NCBI RefSeq assembly: GCF_024626475.1
Contig: NZ_JANKHH010000003.1
Span: 62,001-126,000, forward strand
DNA length: 64,000 bases
From: Parerythrobacter lacustris
GTDB lineage: Bacteria; Pseudomonadota; Alphaproteobacteria; Sphingomonadales; Sphingomonadaceae
Reading direction: 5' to 3'
Shown here: positions 44,863 to 54,007 of the stretch, piece by piece
Position numbering within the stretch: the first letter of the stretch is position 1
How the letters are laid out: each line of letters opens with the position of its first letter
Made by a program: the position numbers and the translations under genes
Notes under the pieces: generated by a model
Databases searched by the model: none
Seen by the model: only the letters and a program-made list of their open reading frames with translations
Told to the model about the DNA's origin: nothing

Positions 44863-46692
44863 TCAGTCGTTCTCCGTCGTGTGCAGGGCGCAGGCCGCAT
44901 AGCCGTATGGCGGCAGGGTCAGGGTGATTGTTCCCGGCGCGGCGGGTGCGGCGGGGCAGTCGCCGAGCAGCGTCGACACGCTGGTCGCGCGATAATCGAT
45001 CTCTACATTGCGGGTGATCGCTTTGCCGCTGGTGTTGTAAGCGAGCAGGACTCGCTCCCCGCTGTCGGCATCGTGGCGTTCGACCGCGAGCAGGCCCGGG
45101 CCTTCGTGATCGAAATTGCGGATCGTCGTCAATCCGCGCCGCAGCGCCGCGCTGCCGGTGCGCGCCTTCGAGAGCTCGGCGATCTGGCGGTAGAGCGGAT
45201 GGCTGGTATCGAAATTGCTCTCCGCCGTAGTCGCATCGGTGCCGAGCAGGGTGTTATCGTTGTAGACCGCGACCTTACTCGGGAACATATCCTCGCGCGC
45301 GAGCTGGTCGTTGCCGTCGGAAACGAAGCCCTGTTCGTCGCCGTAATAGACCGTCGGCACGCCGCGCAGGGTGAACATCATCGCATGGCCGAGCATCACC
45401 CGCGCGAGCAGTTCGTCGGCATCGGCATCGGGCGCATTCTGCTTCACGAACATCGAGAAGCGCCCGAAATCGTGATTGCCGAGGAAGGTCGGAAGGCCCG
45501 TCGCGGTCTTTGCGCCGCCGGGATAGATCGCGTCCTGCTCGAGGAACTCGGCCATCACCCGCGGCGATTGCTTGCCGCTCGCGACCTGCTGCGCCGCTGC
45601 CGCGAAACCCATGTCGAGCGCATAGGGCAGCCCGCTTTCGGCCATCACCCGCGCGTTGATGATTGCATCGGGGCTCTGGTAGGCGATCTCGCCGAAGATG
45701 TGGAAATTGGGGATGCCCTTCGCTTCGGCCCGTTCGAGCATGGCGGGGACGAAGGCCTGCCAGAATTCCGGGTTCACATGCTTGGCGGTGTCGATGCGGA
45801 AGCCGTCGATCCCGTAGCGGTCGATCCAGTCGCCGAAGATTTCGATCATGCCCGAAACCACGCGCGGGTGTTCGGTCGCAAGATCGTCCAGCCCGACGAA
45901 ATCGCCGTAAACGCTGCTCTCGCCGATCCAGAAGCTGTCGCCCCGATTGTGGTAATAGATCGGATCGTTGAGCCAGGCGGGGACCTTGACGTCTTTCTCT
46001 GACGCCGGAACCACCGGGGTGTAGGCGAAGGACGGATCGGTCAGCTTCGCCCAGTTTTCCGCGCTCGGGTCCTTGTCACCTGCAAAGCCCGAATTGATCG
46101 GCGCCCCATCCGGCCCGCCGCGGGTCGAGTAGGGATAGTCCGCCTTGCTGCGATACTGGTACTGGTCCTCGGCATAACGGATCACGTCGGCGGTGTGGTT
46201 GGTGATGATGTCCATATAGACCTTGATCCCGCGCGCATGCGCCGCGTCGACGAAGGTGCGGAAATCGTCATTGGTCCCGAAATGCGGGTCGACCTGGGTG
46301 AAATCGGTCACCCAATATCCGTGATAGCCCGAGCTTTCGTCGCCCTTCGGGCCTTGCACCGGCTTGTTCTTGAAGATCGGCGCGAACCAGATCGCGGTGA
46401 CGCCCATGCCCTGGATGTAGTCGAGCCGCGCGATCAGCCCCTTGAGGTCGCCGCCGTGGTAGAACCCCTTATGCGCGGGGTCGAACCCGCTCTTTAGCCG
46501 GTCCGCCGGGAGGCCGCCGAGATCGTTCGATGGATCGCCGTTCTCGAACCGGTCGGGGAGGACGAAATAGACCACCTCGTCCTGCGGCAGGCGCTCGCGC
46601 AGCGTATCGGCCCCGTCGTGATGCTCGGCCCATGCCGGAGCGGCGGTGGAGATCGCCAGGAGGGAGGCGGCGAGGGCAAGGAACGGTTTCAT
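44863..46692 (-). CDS. Secreted GH13 alpha-amylase / cyclomaltodextrinase-like enzyme
   Basis: A 609-residue enzyme with a signal peptide (1-22, cut after AWA). GH13 residues: D301 (DGFRIDTAKHV), E335 (HIFGEIAY) and D408 (FLGNHDFGR), with an all-beta C-domain at the end (PPYGYAACAL). Periplasmic or outer-surface hydrolysis of alpha-1,4 glucans to maltodextrins is the likely role. The ATG at 46692 overlaps the upstream halogenase stop (TGATG). An in-frame extension upstream lies in the halogenase and is rejected. Confidence 0.93.
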   Translation of the reverse strand: MKPFLALAASLLAISTAAPAWAEHHDGADTLRERLPQDEVVYFVLPDRFENGDPSNDLGGLPADRLKSGFDPAHKGFYHGGDLKGLIARLDYIQGMGVTAIWFAPIFKNKPVQGPKGDESSGYHGYWVTDFTQVDPHFGTNDDFRTFVDAAHARGIKVYMDIITNHTADVIRYAEDQYQYRSKADYPYSTRGGPDGAPINSGFAGDKDPSAENWAKLTDPSFAYTPVVPASEKDVKVPAWLNDPIYYHNRGDSFWIGESSVYGDFVGLDDLATEHPRVVSGMIEIFGDWIDRYGIDGFRIDTAKHVNPEFWQAFVPAMLERAEAKGIPNFHIFGEIAYQSPDAIINARVMAESGLPYALDMGFAAAAQQVASGKQSPRVMAEFLEQDAIYPGGAKTATGLPTFLGNHDFGRFSMFVKQNAPDADADELLARVMLGHAMMFTLRGVPTVYYGDEQGFVSDGNDQLAREDMFPSKVAVYNDNTLLGTDATTAESNFDTSHPLYRQIAELSKARTGSAALRRGLTTIRNFDHEGPGLLAVERHDADSGERVLLAYNTSGKAITRNVEIDYRATSVSTLLGDCPAAPAAPGTITLTLPPYGYAACALHTTEND

Positions 46693-48206
46693 CAGGCAGA
46701 CTTCCTCTGGTCCGGGGGCATGCAATAGGCGCGCAAGAATTCGACGTGGGGCGGCAGGGTGGCGGCGATGCGTTCGACACCCTGTTCGATCCGGAGCATC
46801 ATCGCGGCGAGCTGTTCGTCGGGTAGTCCGTCGGCGATCGGGTTCCAGCTTTCGGGCATCACGTCCTGCCCGGCGAAGACCTGCAGCCAGCCTTCCGGCG
46901 TGAACAGTTCTTCGTGTTCGCGATGGATGAAGCCGGTGGCGCGGAATTGTGCGATCTTGGCCTCCAGCGTATCGGGCAAGGCCATCGCACGGCAATGGTC
47001 CCAGAACGGCTCGCCGGTGCGGCCGTTGGCATGGTAGTGCAGGATCAGGAAGTCGCGGATCCGCTCCCACTCGAAGCGTGCGTGGCGGTTGAACTCGGCA
47101 GCGATGGCGGGGTCGATCCGTGCCCCGGGCAGCATCTGGAGGAAGCGCGCGATCGACGACTGGATCAGGTGGATGCTGGTCGATTCGAGCGGCTCCATGA
47201 ACCCGGCGGCGAGCCCGATGCCGAGGCAATTGCCGCGCCACTGCTCGGCGCGCATGCCGGTGGTGAAGCGCAGCGTGTTGGGTTCGGCCTGCTGTTCGCC
47301 ATCGAGATGGGCGAGCAGGATGTCGAGCGCCTCCTGCTGCTCCATGAAGGCGCTGCAGAACACATGGCCGTTGCCGATCCGGTGTTGCAGCGGGATTCGC
47401 CATTGCCAGCCCGCCTTGCGCGCGGTGCTCTTCGTATAGGGGGTGAAATCGCCCTTGGCCGCGCAGGGCACCGCGATCGCGCGGTCGCACGGCAGCCAGT
47501 GGGTCCAGTCGAGGAAGGCGCTCCCCATCGCTTCGCCGAGCAGCAGGCTGCGGAAGCCGGTGCAGTCGATGAAGAAATCGCCGGTTACCGTCTCGCCGCC
47601 CTGCAAGGCAATCGAGGCGATATCCCCGCTCTCACCATCGCGCACGACGTCGCCGACCAGCCCTTCGATCCGCGCCACGCCGCGCGCTTCGCAATAGCGG
47701 CGGAGATAGGCGGCATAGAGGCCGGCATCGAAGTGATAGGCCCACGGCATGTCGGGCGCGGGCTGGCCCGGTTCGCTGCGCCAGATCTGCATTGCATTGC
47801 GGCGCGCCGCCGCTTCGTTGAGCGAATAGGCGGCGAGGTCCTTCGCCTTGCCTGCGGCGCGCGCGCGCAGCCAGTAGTGGTGGAACGGCAGCAGGCCATG
47901 CGGCTGGCCGATATTGCCGAAGGCGTGCATGTAACTGCGGCCTTCGCCCGCCCATCCGGCGAATTCGATCCCGAGTTTGAAGCTGCCGCGTGTCTCGCGC
48001 AGGAACTCGGCTTCGTCGATCCCCAGCCCGGCATTGAACAGGCGGATTTGCGGGATCGTCGCCTCGCCCACGCCGATGGTTCCGATCGCATCGGACTCGA
48101 CCAGCGTGACGCTGGCCTGCGTGAAGCGGGCGAGGGCCGCCGCCGTCATCCAGCCAGCCGTTCCCCCGCCGACGATGACGATTCTCATTGCCGACTGCTT
48201 GGTCAT
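46692..48206 (-). CDS. Tryptophan-halogenase-like flavoprotein, first copy in the maltodextrin locus
   Basis: A 504-residue protein. GGGTAGW near residue 13, IGVGEATIPQIR, FKLGIEFAGW and GWQWRIPLQHRIGNGH (WxWxIP) place it in the flavin-dependent halogenase family. GEATIP is closer to authentic tryptophan halogenases than the second copy. It lies directly behind the MalA-like receptor and is coupled to the amylase (TGATG). Start could also be Met7 (MRIVIVGGG). No evidence identifies the substrate, and a flavin-dependent oxidative role on an imported ligand is equally possible. Confidence 0.88.
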   Translation of the reverse strand: MTKQSAMRIVIVGGGTAGWMTAAALARFTQASVTLVESDAIGTIGVGEATIPQIRLFNAGLGIDEAEFLRETRGSFKLGIEFAGWAGEGRSYMHAFGNIGQPHGLLPFHHYWLRARAAGKAKDLAAYSLNEAAARRNAMQIWRSEPGQPAPDMPWAYHFDAGLYAAYLRRYCEARGVARIEGLVGDVVRDGESGDIASIALQGGETVTGDFFIDCTGFRSLLLGEAMGSAFLDWTHWLPCDRAIAVPCAAKGDFTPYTKSTARKAGWQWRIPLQHRIGNGHVFCSAFMEQQEALDILLAHLDGEQQAEPNTLRFTTGMRAEQWRGNCLGIGLAAGFMEPLESTSIHLIQSSIARFLQMLPGARIDPAIAAEFNRHARFEWERIRDFLILHYHANGRTGEPFWDHCRAMALPDTLEAKIAQFRATGFIHREHEELFTPEGWLQVFAGQDVMPESWNPIADGLPDEQLAAMMLRIEQGVERIAATLPPHVEFLRAYCMPPDQRKSA

Positions 48207-48234
48207 TCGTGCCTCTCTTGCGGATGAGGCTGGC

Positions 48235-48259
48235 GGGCCCCGGCGCGGTGCCGGGGCCC
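48235..48259 (-). terminator. Intercistronic hairpin after the receptor gene
   Basis: GGGCCCCGGC (48235-48244) and GCCGGGGCCC (48250-48259) form a perfect 10-base stem with a 5-base loop, starting 8 bases after the receptor stop. There is no T-run, so it may act as a partial terminator or protect the receptor mRNA. Confidence 0.65.
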
Positions 48260-48267
48260 GTTATGCG

Positions 48268-51015
48268 TCAACGGAACTTGTAGGTGAAGCCTGCAAGGAA
48301 CCGGCGGCCGTAGATCTGGTAATCGACGACCTGGTTGCGGTTGCCGCCGATCGAAGCGAAGCGTTCGTCGGTCAGGTTCTGGCCCTGGAGGTAGAGCGAG
48401 AGGCCGTTGAGCGCGCTGTCGTCGGGGAAATCATACCCGATCTGCGCATCGATGATCGTCTCGCCCAGCGCGATCCTGCGGGTCGGCGAACCGCCGAAGC
48501 CGGTGAAGTCACCGAGGAAGGTCGACCGGTAGCGAGCGCTGGCGCGGGCGTTGAAACCGCTCTTCTCGAAATAGGCCGTGCCGTTGACCACCCACTTCGA
48601 ATAGCCGGGGATCTGCGTCTCGTTGCCGCCCGCATCCTCGACATTGGTCTTGGTGTAACCCGCACCACCAGTGATGCCGAACCCGTCGAGCGCCTCGCTG
48701 AAGGTGGCGAAGGGCAGGGTGACCGCCAGTTCGCCGCCGTACAGATCGCCGCCACCGGTGTTGATCGGCGCATCGAGCGTGCCCACCGTCGGAAGGTTGG
48801 GGAAGCCCGCCGCGCCGGTCGGTTCGGGGAAGCCCGCATAGTCGAACGCAAAGCGGCCGTTGAAGATGAAGCTCTTGATGTCCTTGTAGAACAGCTGGAC
48901 CGCGACCACGCCCCCGCGTCCGAAATACTGCTCGATGTTGAAGTCGACCGCATTCGCACGATAGGGCCGCAGGAACGGGTTGCCCCCGCCGCCGCGGATA
49001 ATCCCGCCGGGGACCGAATTGTCGATCCCGTAGCCGATCGACAGGCGGGTGTCGTCGAGCCGCGGACGCATGATCTCGCGCGCGGCGGCAAGGCGGATCA
49101 CCGTGTCGCTGTCGAGGCGGAGCGAGAGGTTGAGGCTCGGCAGCACATCCCAGAAGTCATCGCCGAAGGTCCGCTCTTGCGGGCCCGTCGGGGTGAAGAT
49201 GAAGCCGGTCGATTTCTGGTTGGTGTTGACCGCCTGGACCCCGATGTTCCCGGTCAGCGTGCCGCCGCCCAGCTCCTGCTCGATATTTGCCTGGAGATAG
49301 GCGGTCATCAGGTCTTCGTTGACGGTGTAGCCCTTGCCCAGCACGTCGGCGGCGGCGTTCGGGCCGGTCGCGACGCGGGGCTCGAGAACGAGCACACCCG
49401 CATCGATCAGGTCGCGCGCGTCGTAGCTCACGATCGGGCCAAGGCCGAGGTAGCTAAGGTCGGTCGAACGCAGCAGGAACTGGCTCGGCACGGTAGCGGT
49501 GAGCGCACCGTTCGGCAGGCGAACGAAGGCCTCGTCGGGGGTCAGGCTCTTCTCGCGCGTCGTGTAGTTCATGCCGTACTGCACGCTGCGGATGAAGCCG
49601 CCTTCGAATTCCTTCTCGACCTCGGCGCGGAACTGCAGCAGCTCGTCGTCGATGATGCGGTTGTTGAAGTAACCCGCCTGCGGCACGGTGCCGCCACCCC
49701 AGCCGAGCGGGTCGGTGAGGAAGATCTGCGCCGGGTTGGAATAGTCGAGCGAGGGGTTGAACACCGTGCCGGTCGGGCCAGACTGGAAGCCGATCGTCGC
49801 CGATGCGCCATTGCCCGTGTCGTCACCGTTGAACCCGGTGCCGGCATAGCTTTCGAGGCTCAGCTCGTTGCGGTCGGTGCGCGAATAGCCGAAGTCGAAG
49901 AAGGCGTTCCAGCCGTCGTCACCTTCGTGATCGACGTTGAAGCCGAACGAATAGAGGTCGGCCTTGCGCTGGAAGATGTCGTTGCGCACCACGCCGCGCA
50001 CATTGTTGAATGTGCCCGAGGTGGCGAAGCCGTCTTCGACATTGCCGATCGTGGTGGTGGTGCCGAACGCGCCGAAGCCGAGCGGCAGTTCGATCCCGCG
50101 CTTCGACTGGTCGTCGTTGAAGTTCGAATAGAACCCGTCGAGCGTCACCATGATGGTCGGCGCGGCCTGGTATTGCAGCGTGCCGTTCACACCGAAGCGC
50201 TTGAGTTCGGTCGAGGTGACGAAGCTCTTCGATCCGCCGATCACGCTCGGCGATGCTGCGGTGCCCGAACCGGCGTAGCCCCAGGCGTTGAATTCCTGCA
50301 GCTGGTAGGGCTCGCTGACGTAAGAGGCGGCCAGCGAGAGGCCGACCGTATCTTCGGCGAACTGGTCGACGAAGGCCGCGTTGAGCCGATAGCCGATATC
50401 CTTCGAACCGGCATTGAGTTTGCCGAGGTCGGCATAGGAAGCGCGCGCGCCGACCGCGAGCACCTGCTTGCTGGTTTCGAGCGGGCGGACGGTGCGGATA
50501 TCGACCGTACCGACCAGGCCCTGGCCGACCAGCGAGGCGGTGGGCGATTTGTACACCACCACCTGATTGACGATTTCAGAGGGATACTGGTCAAGCTCGA
50601 CCGAGCGGTTGTCGCTGGTGGTGGTCTGTTCGCGGCCGTTGAGCAGGGTCTGCGAGAAATCGGGGCCGAAACCGCGGATAGCGATCACGTTGGCGCGGCC
50701 GTTGAGGCGCTGCGAGGTCAGGCCGGGCAGGCGGGCGATCGACTCGCCGATCGACGAGTCGGGCAGCTTGCCGATGTCTTCCGCCGTCACCGACTCGAGG
50801 ATCTGGTCGCTGTTGCGCTTTTCGGCGACCGCGCTTTCGAGCGAGGCGCGGAAACCGCTGACGATGATGACATCGTCCTCGTTCTCGCCGGCCTCGGCGG
50901 TTTCTTCGTCGTCGGCGTCCTGCGCCAGCGCGGCTTGCGGTGCGAATCCGCCGACGAGCGCGAGGGCGAGTGCCGGCGCGCTGATTCCCGACGTGAGGAA
51001 ATTGCGTTTGATCAC
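48268..51015 (-). CDS. MalA-like TonB-dependent maltodextrin receptor
   Basis: A 915-residue receptor, first gene of the maltodextrin run. I use GTG at 51015, which has GGGAGAAG upstream and yields a clean signal peptide (NFLTSGISAPALALALVGGF..., cut after ALA). A TonB-box-like DDVIIVSGFRASL is followed by plug motifs AIRGFGPDFSQTLLNGREQ and the barrel ending FTYKFR. This is the wording of the sugar receptors of Caulobacter MalA type. A candidate LacI operator lies 127 bases upstream. Confidence 0.92.
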   Translation of the reverse strand: MIKRNFLTSGISAPALALALVGGFAPQAALAQDADDEETAEAGENEDDVIIVSGFRASLESAVAEKRNSDQILESVTAEDIGKLPDSSIGESIARLPGLTSQRLNGRANVIAIRGFGPDFSQTLLNGREQTTTSDNRSVELDQYPSEIVNQVVVYKSPTASLVGQGLVGTVDIRTVRPLETSKQVLAVGARASYADLGKLNAGSKDIGYRLNAAFVDQFAEDTVGLSLAASYVSEPYQLQEFNAWGYAGSGTAASPSVIGGSKSFVTSTELKRFGVNGTLQYQAAPTIMVTLDGFYSNFNDDQSKRGIELPLGFGAFGTTTTIGNVEDGFATSGTFNNVRGVVRNDIFQRKADLYSFGFNVDHEGDDGWNAFFDFGYSRTDRNELSLESYAGTGFNGDDTGNGASATIGFQSGPTGTVFNPSLDYSNPAQIFLTDPLGWGGGTVPQAGYFNNRIIDDELLQFRAEVEKEFEGGFIRSVQYGMNYTTREKSLTPDEAFVRLPNGALTATVPSQFLLRSTDLSYLGLGPIVSYDARDLIDAGVLVLEPRVATGPNAAADVLGKGYTVNEDLMTAYLQANIEQELGGGTLTGNIGVQAVNTNQKSTGFIFTPTGPQERTFGDDFWDVLPSLNLSLRLDSDTVIRLAAAREIMRPRLDDTRLSIGYGIDNSVPGGIIRGGGGNPFLRPYRANAVDFNIEQYFGRGGVVAVQLFYKDIKSFIFNGRFAFDYAGFPEPTGAAGFPNLPTVGTLDAPINTGGGDLYGGELAVTLPFATFSEALDGFGITGGAGYTKTNVEDAGGNETQIPGYSKWVVNGTAYFEKSGFNARASARYRSTFLGDFTGFGGSPTRRIALGETIIDAQIGYDFPDDSALNGLSLYLQGQNLTDERFASIGGNRNQVVDYQIYGRRFLAGFTYKFR

Positions 51016-51141
51016 AGTGTCTTCTCCCAGTCCCGCCGCACCCCTGCGGCGATAGTCACAAATCTTTTGGGGTGCCGAACCAAGTAATTCGGGCCCCTCG
51101 ATTGTGCCTTTCGGCCAAGAACACTGCCTTCGCATAGTCAG

Positions 51142-51151
51142 CATACGTATG
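51142..51151. promoter_or_regulatory. Candidate LacI-family operator, receptor side
   Basis: CATACGTATG is a perfect 10-base palindrome in the gap between the receptor and the divergent LacI gene. It matches the site before the MFS gene in 9 of 10 positions. Confidence 0.6.
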
Positions 51152-51284
51152 TTTGTGCGGCGCACAACGGAGCGGTGTTGCGCGATTGCATCAAATTGTC
51201 ACACTGGCCTGAAACGCGCGGTGCCGCTCAGCGCGCTCATTGCGCGGCGCGCGTGCGAGGGATAGGTCTGCTCCCAAGGGAGAG

Positions 51285-52355
51285 ATGATGGGCCGCCAAC
51301 CCACAGGGAAGCCGACGAGCTTCGACATCGCCTATCGCGCCGGGGTCTCGCAGCCCACGGTCAGCCGGGCCTTGCGCGGCGACAAGGCGGTCAGCGCGGC
51401 GACCCGCGAGAAAATCGAGGCGATCGCGCGCGAGCTCAACTACACGGTGGACAAGAACGCTTCATCGCTGCGCTCGCAACGCGCCAACACCATCGCGCTA
51501 TTGTTCTTCGAGGACCCGACGGCGGACGATTCCAACATCAACCCGTTCTTCCTCTCGATGCTCGGCTCGATCACCCGCGAATGCGCCAACCGCGGGCTCG
51601 ACCTGCTGATCTCGTTCCAGCGGATGGAAGACGACTGGCACGTCAAATACCAGGACAGCCACCGCGCCGACGGGCTGATCCTGCTCGGCTATGGCGACTA
51701 TACCGCCTATGCCCAGAAGCTGGAAAAGCTGGTCGAGCAGGGCACGCATTTCGTTCGCTGGGGATCGGTGCGCGAAGACAATATCGGGCCGACGGTGGGT
51801 TCGGACAATTTCGGTGCGGGGAAGCTGGCGGGCGAGCACCTCCTGTCGCTGGGCCGGCGGAGAATTGCCTTCCTCGGTGATGCCGACGAGGGCTATCCCG
51901 AATTCGCCGACCGCTACGCCGGGTGCTGCGCGGCGATGCGCGAAGCCGGGATCGAGCCGGATAGCAGGCTGCGCAAGGATGCGCTGACCAACGAGGCCGA
52001 CGGCTATATCGCGGCCAAGTCCCTGATCGCCGACGGGCGACCGTTCGATGCGATATTCGCCGCGAGCGACCTGATCGCGATCGGCGCGATGCAGGCGCTG
52101 GCCGAAGCCGGGCTACGCGTGCCGGGCGATGTCGCGATCGTCGGCTTCGACGATATTCCGGCGGCGAACCACACCAGCCCGCCGCTGACCACGCTGATGC
52201 AGGACCTGCGCGGCGCGGGCGGGGCCTTGCTCGACGTGCTGACCGAAGCGATCGAAGGGGATGCAATCACCCGGTGCGAACTGCCCGCACGGCTGGTGAT
52301 CCGGGCCAGCACGGTCGGCCAGCCCACGCCTGCCGCAGTGCGCCCAGCCGCCTGA
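51285..52355 (+). CDS. LacI-family transcription regulator
   Basis: A 356-residue regulator. The N-terminal helix-turn-helix (FDIAYRAGVSQPTVSRALRGDKAVSAATREKI, ~12-44) is followed by the hinge and a periplasmic-binding-fold effector domain (FDAIFAASDLIAIGAMQALAEAGLRVPGDVAIVGFDD). ATG at 51285 has AAGGGAGAG upstream; a second ATG follows. It most likely represses the divergent receptor operon and the downstream MFS gene when maltodextrin-derived ligand is absent. Confidence 0.9.
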   Translation: MMGRQPTGKPTSFDIAYRAGVSQPTVSRALRGDKAVSAATREKIEAIARELNYTVDKNASSLRSQRANTIALLFFEDPTADDSNINPFFLSMLGSITRECANRGLDLLISFQRMEDDWHVKYQDSHRADGLILLGYGDYTAYAQKLEKLVEQGTHFVRWGSVREDNIGPTVGSDNFGAGKLAGEHLLSLGRRRIAFLGDADEGYPEFADRYAGCCAAMREAGIEPDSRLRKDALTNEADGYIAAKSLIADGRPFDAIFAASDLIAIGAMQALAEAGLRVPGDVAIVGFDDIPAANHTSPPLTTLMQDLRGAGGALLDVLTEAIEGDAITRCELPARLVIRASTVGQPTPAAVRPAA

Positions 52356-52379
52356 GCGGACGCGAAATCACCGGCAATA

Positions 52380-52389
52380 CATTCGTATG
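52380..52389. promoter_or_regulatory. Candidate LacI-family operator, MFS side
   Basis: CATTCGTATG, one base from the palindrome at 51142-51151, located 85 bases before the MFS start and 25 bases after the regulator stop. Confidence 0.55.
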
Positions 52390-52473
52390 CGTGTTGTCGG
52401 CCCGGCGTTTTGCTGCCAGCCGTCGAAGGTGCCAGCGCGGCGAGAGCCCGCGCGCACCGATTGGGAGACGGAA

Positions 52474-53991
52474 ATGACCGGACGCGAAAAGCCGCGCCAG
52501 AACTGGGCTGGGCTATTCAACATCAGCTTCGGCTTCTTCGGAATCCAGATCGGCTTCGTCCTTCAGAACTCGAACATGAGCCGCATTTTCCAGACTCTGG
52601 GCGCGAGCATGGACGACCTGCCCGTCCTGTGGATCGCGGCTCCGTTGACCGGTCTGATCGTCCAGCCGATCATCGGATATCTGTCCGACCGGACCTGGAA
52701 CGTGCTTGGTCGCAGGCGCCCCTATTTCCTGACCGGCGCGGTTTTCGCAGCCTTGTCGCTCTTCCTGATGCCTCTCGCGCCGACCTTTGCAGCGCCGTTG
52801 GTCTTTGCTGCTTTGTTGCTGTGGGTCCTCGACGCGTCGCTCAACATCTCGATGGAGCCGTTCCGCGCTTTCGTCGGCGATATGCTCGACAGGTCGCAGC
52901 ACGCCACCGGCTATGCCGTGCAGACGGCCTTCATCGGTGCCGGTGCCGTAGCCGCAGCGATCTTCCCCTGGTTGCTCGAACAATTCGGCGTCAGCAATGT
53001 CGCGGCGACCGGGGAGATACCCGAAACCGTGCGTTGGAGTTTCTGGGCCGGAGCTGTCGCCCTGTTCGCGGCAATCGGATGGACGGTCTTGACCACGCAG
53101 GAGTACTCGCCCGAGCAGTTGGCCGAGTTCGAGGCCGAGCGCGAAGTGCAAGACAGCGCCGGTGTAGCTGCGTTGGCGCAGAAGGGCTACGTCGGGCCGC
53201 TCGCGTGGATCGCTGCCGGTGGCGGAGTAGCCTTGCTGGTTGCGCCGTTGGGTCTCGAGAAAGAAATCTACCTCCTCGGCGGGCTTCTCGCCACTTACGG
53301 CGTGCTGTCCGCCATCGGGATCATGCTGGCGAAGCAGGGCAAGAGCGCCAACATGCTCTCCAGCATTGTCGGAGACTTCTCCGGCATGCCGGAAACCATG
53401 AAGCGTTTGGCGCTGGTCCAGTTCTTCAGCTGGTCGGCGCTGTTCATCATGTGGATCTATTCCGGGCCGATCGTCTCGCAATACTTCTTCGGCAGTGCCG
53501 ACCCGACCACCGCAGCCTACAACGAAGGAGCCAACTGGTGGAACCTGATCTACACCATCCAGAACGGCGTGGCCGCTATCGCGGCGCTGGCCTTGCTCCC
53601 AGTTCTCGCTAGGCGCTTCGGCAAGGCAATGACCCACACCATCTGTCTCATGCTCGGCGCGGCGGGGTTCCTTGGCTTTTTCGTGCTGCGCGACCCGAAC
53701 CTATTGATCGTGTGCGAAGTCCTGAAGGGAATCGCCTGGGCCTCGATCTTGGCGATGCCCTATGCCATTCTCGCCAGCAGCCTGCCGCAGGCCAAGCTCG
53801 GGATATACATGGGGCTCTTCAACGTCTTTATCGTGGTGCCGCAGCTGCTGGTGGCGACGGTGATGGGATCGATCATGAAGGCCTTCTTCCCGACCGAGCC
53901 GATCTGGACGATGGCTTTCGCGGCCGGGACGCTGGTTGTGGCCGCGCTGGCCATGCTGCGCGTCAGGGTGCCCGCCGACAACCCGGCCTGA
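52474..53991 (+). CDS. MFS transporter of the sugar/cation (SLC45-like) group
   Basis: A 505-residue, ~12-span permease. The loop DRTWNVLGRRRPYFL after helix 2 and the SISMEPFRAF-type helix 4/5 region are typical of GPH/SLC45-like sugar transporters, related to the MalY carrier of Caulobacter. It should carry maltose or short maltodextrins into the cytosol for the GH13 enzyme. The GGGAGACGG ribosome site precedes ATG 52474. It converges on ribB with 16 bases between the stops. Confidence 0.9.
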   Translation: MTGREKPRQNWAGLFNISFGFFGIQIGFVLQNSNMSRIFQTLGASMDDLPVLWIAAPLTGLIVQPIIGYLSDRTWNVLGRRRPYFLTGAVFAALSLFLMPLAPTFAAPLVFAALLLWVLDASLNISMEPFRAFVGDMLDRSQHATGYAVQTAFIGAGAVAAAIFPWLLEQFGVSNVAATGEIPETVRWSFWAGAVALFAAIGWTVLTTQEYSPEQLAEFEAEREVQDSAGVAALAQKGYVGPLAWIAAGGGVALLVAPLGLEKEIYLLGGLLATYGVLSAIGIMLAKQGKSANMLSSIVGDFSGMPETMKRLALVQFFSWSALFIMWIYSGPIVSQYFFGSADPTTAAYNEGANWWNLIYTIQNGVAAIAALALLPVLARRFGKAMTHTICLMLGAAGFLGFFVLRDPNLLIVCEVLKGIAWASILAMPYAILASSLPQAKLGIYMGLFNVFIVVPQLLVATVMGSIMKAFFPTEPIWTMAFAAGTLVVAALAMLRVRVPADNPA

Positions 53992-54007
53992 CCGGGCGCG
54001 CCGGCGC

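Noticed and set aside
41319-44927. 1202-codon open frame on the plus strand across GH97 and GH13 genes
   Set aside because: It is antisense to two clear enzymes with intact catalytic motifs and crosses both gene borders.
47977-51087. 1036-codon open frame antisense to the MalA-like receptor
   Set aside because: Same composition artefact; the receptor on the other strand has signal peptide, plug and barrel.
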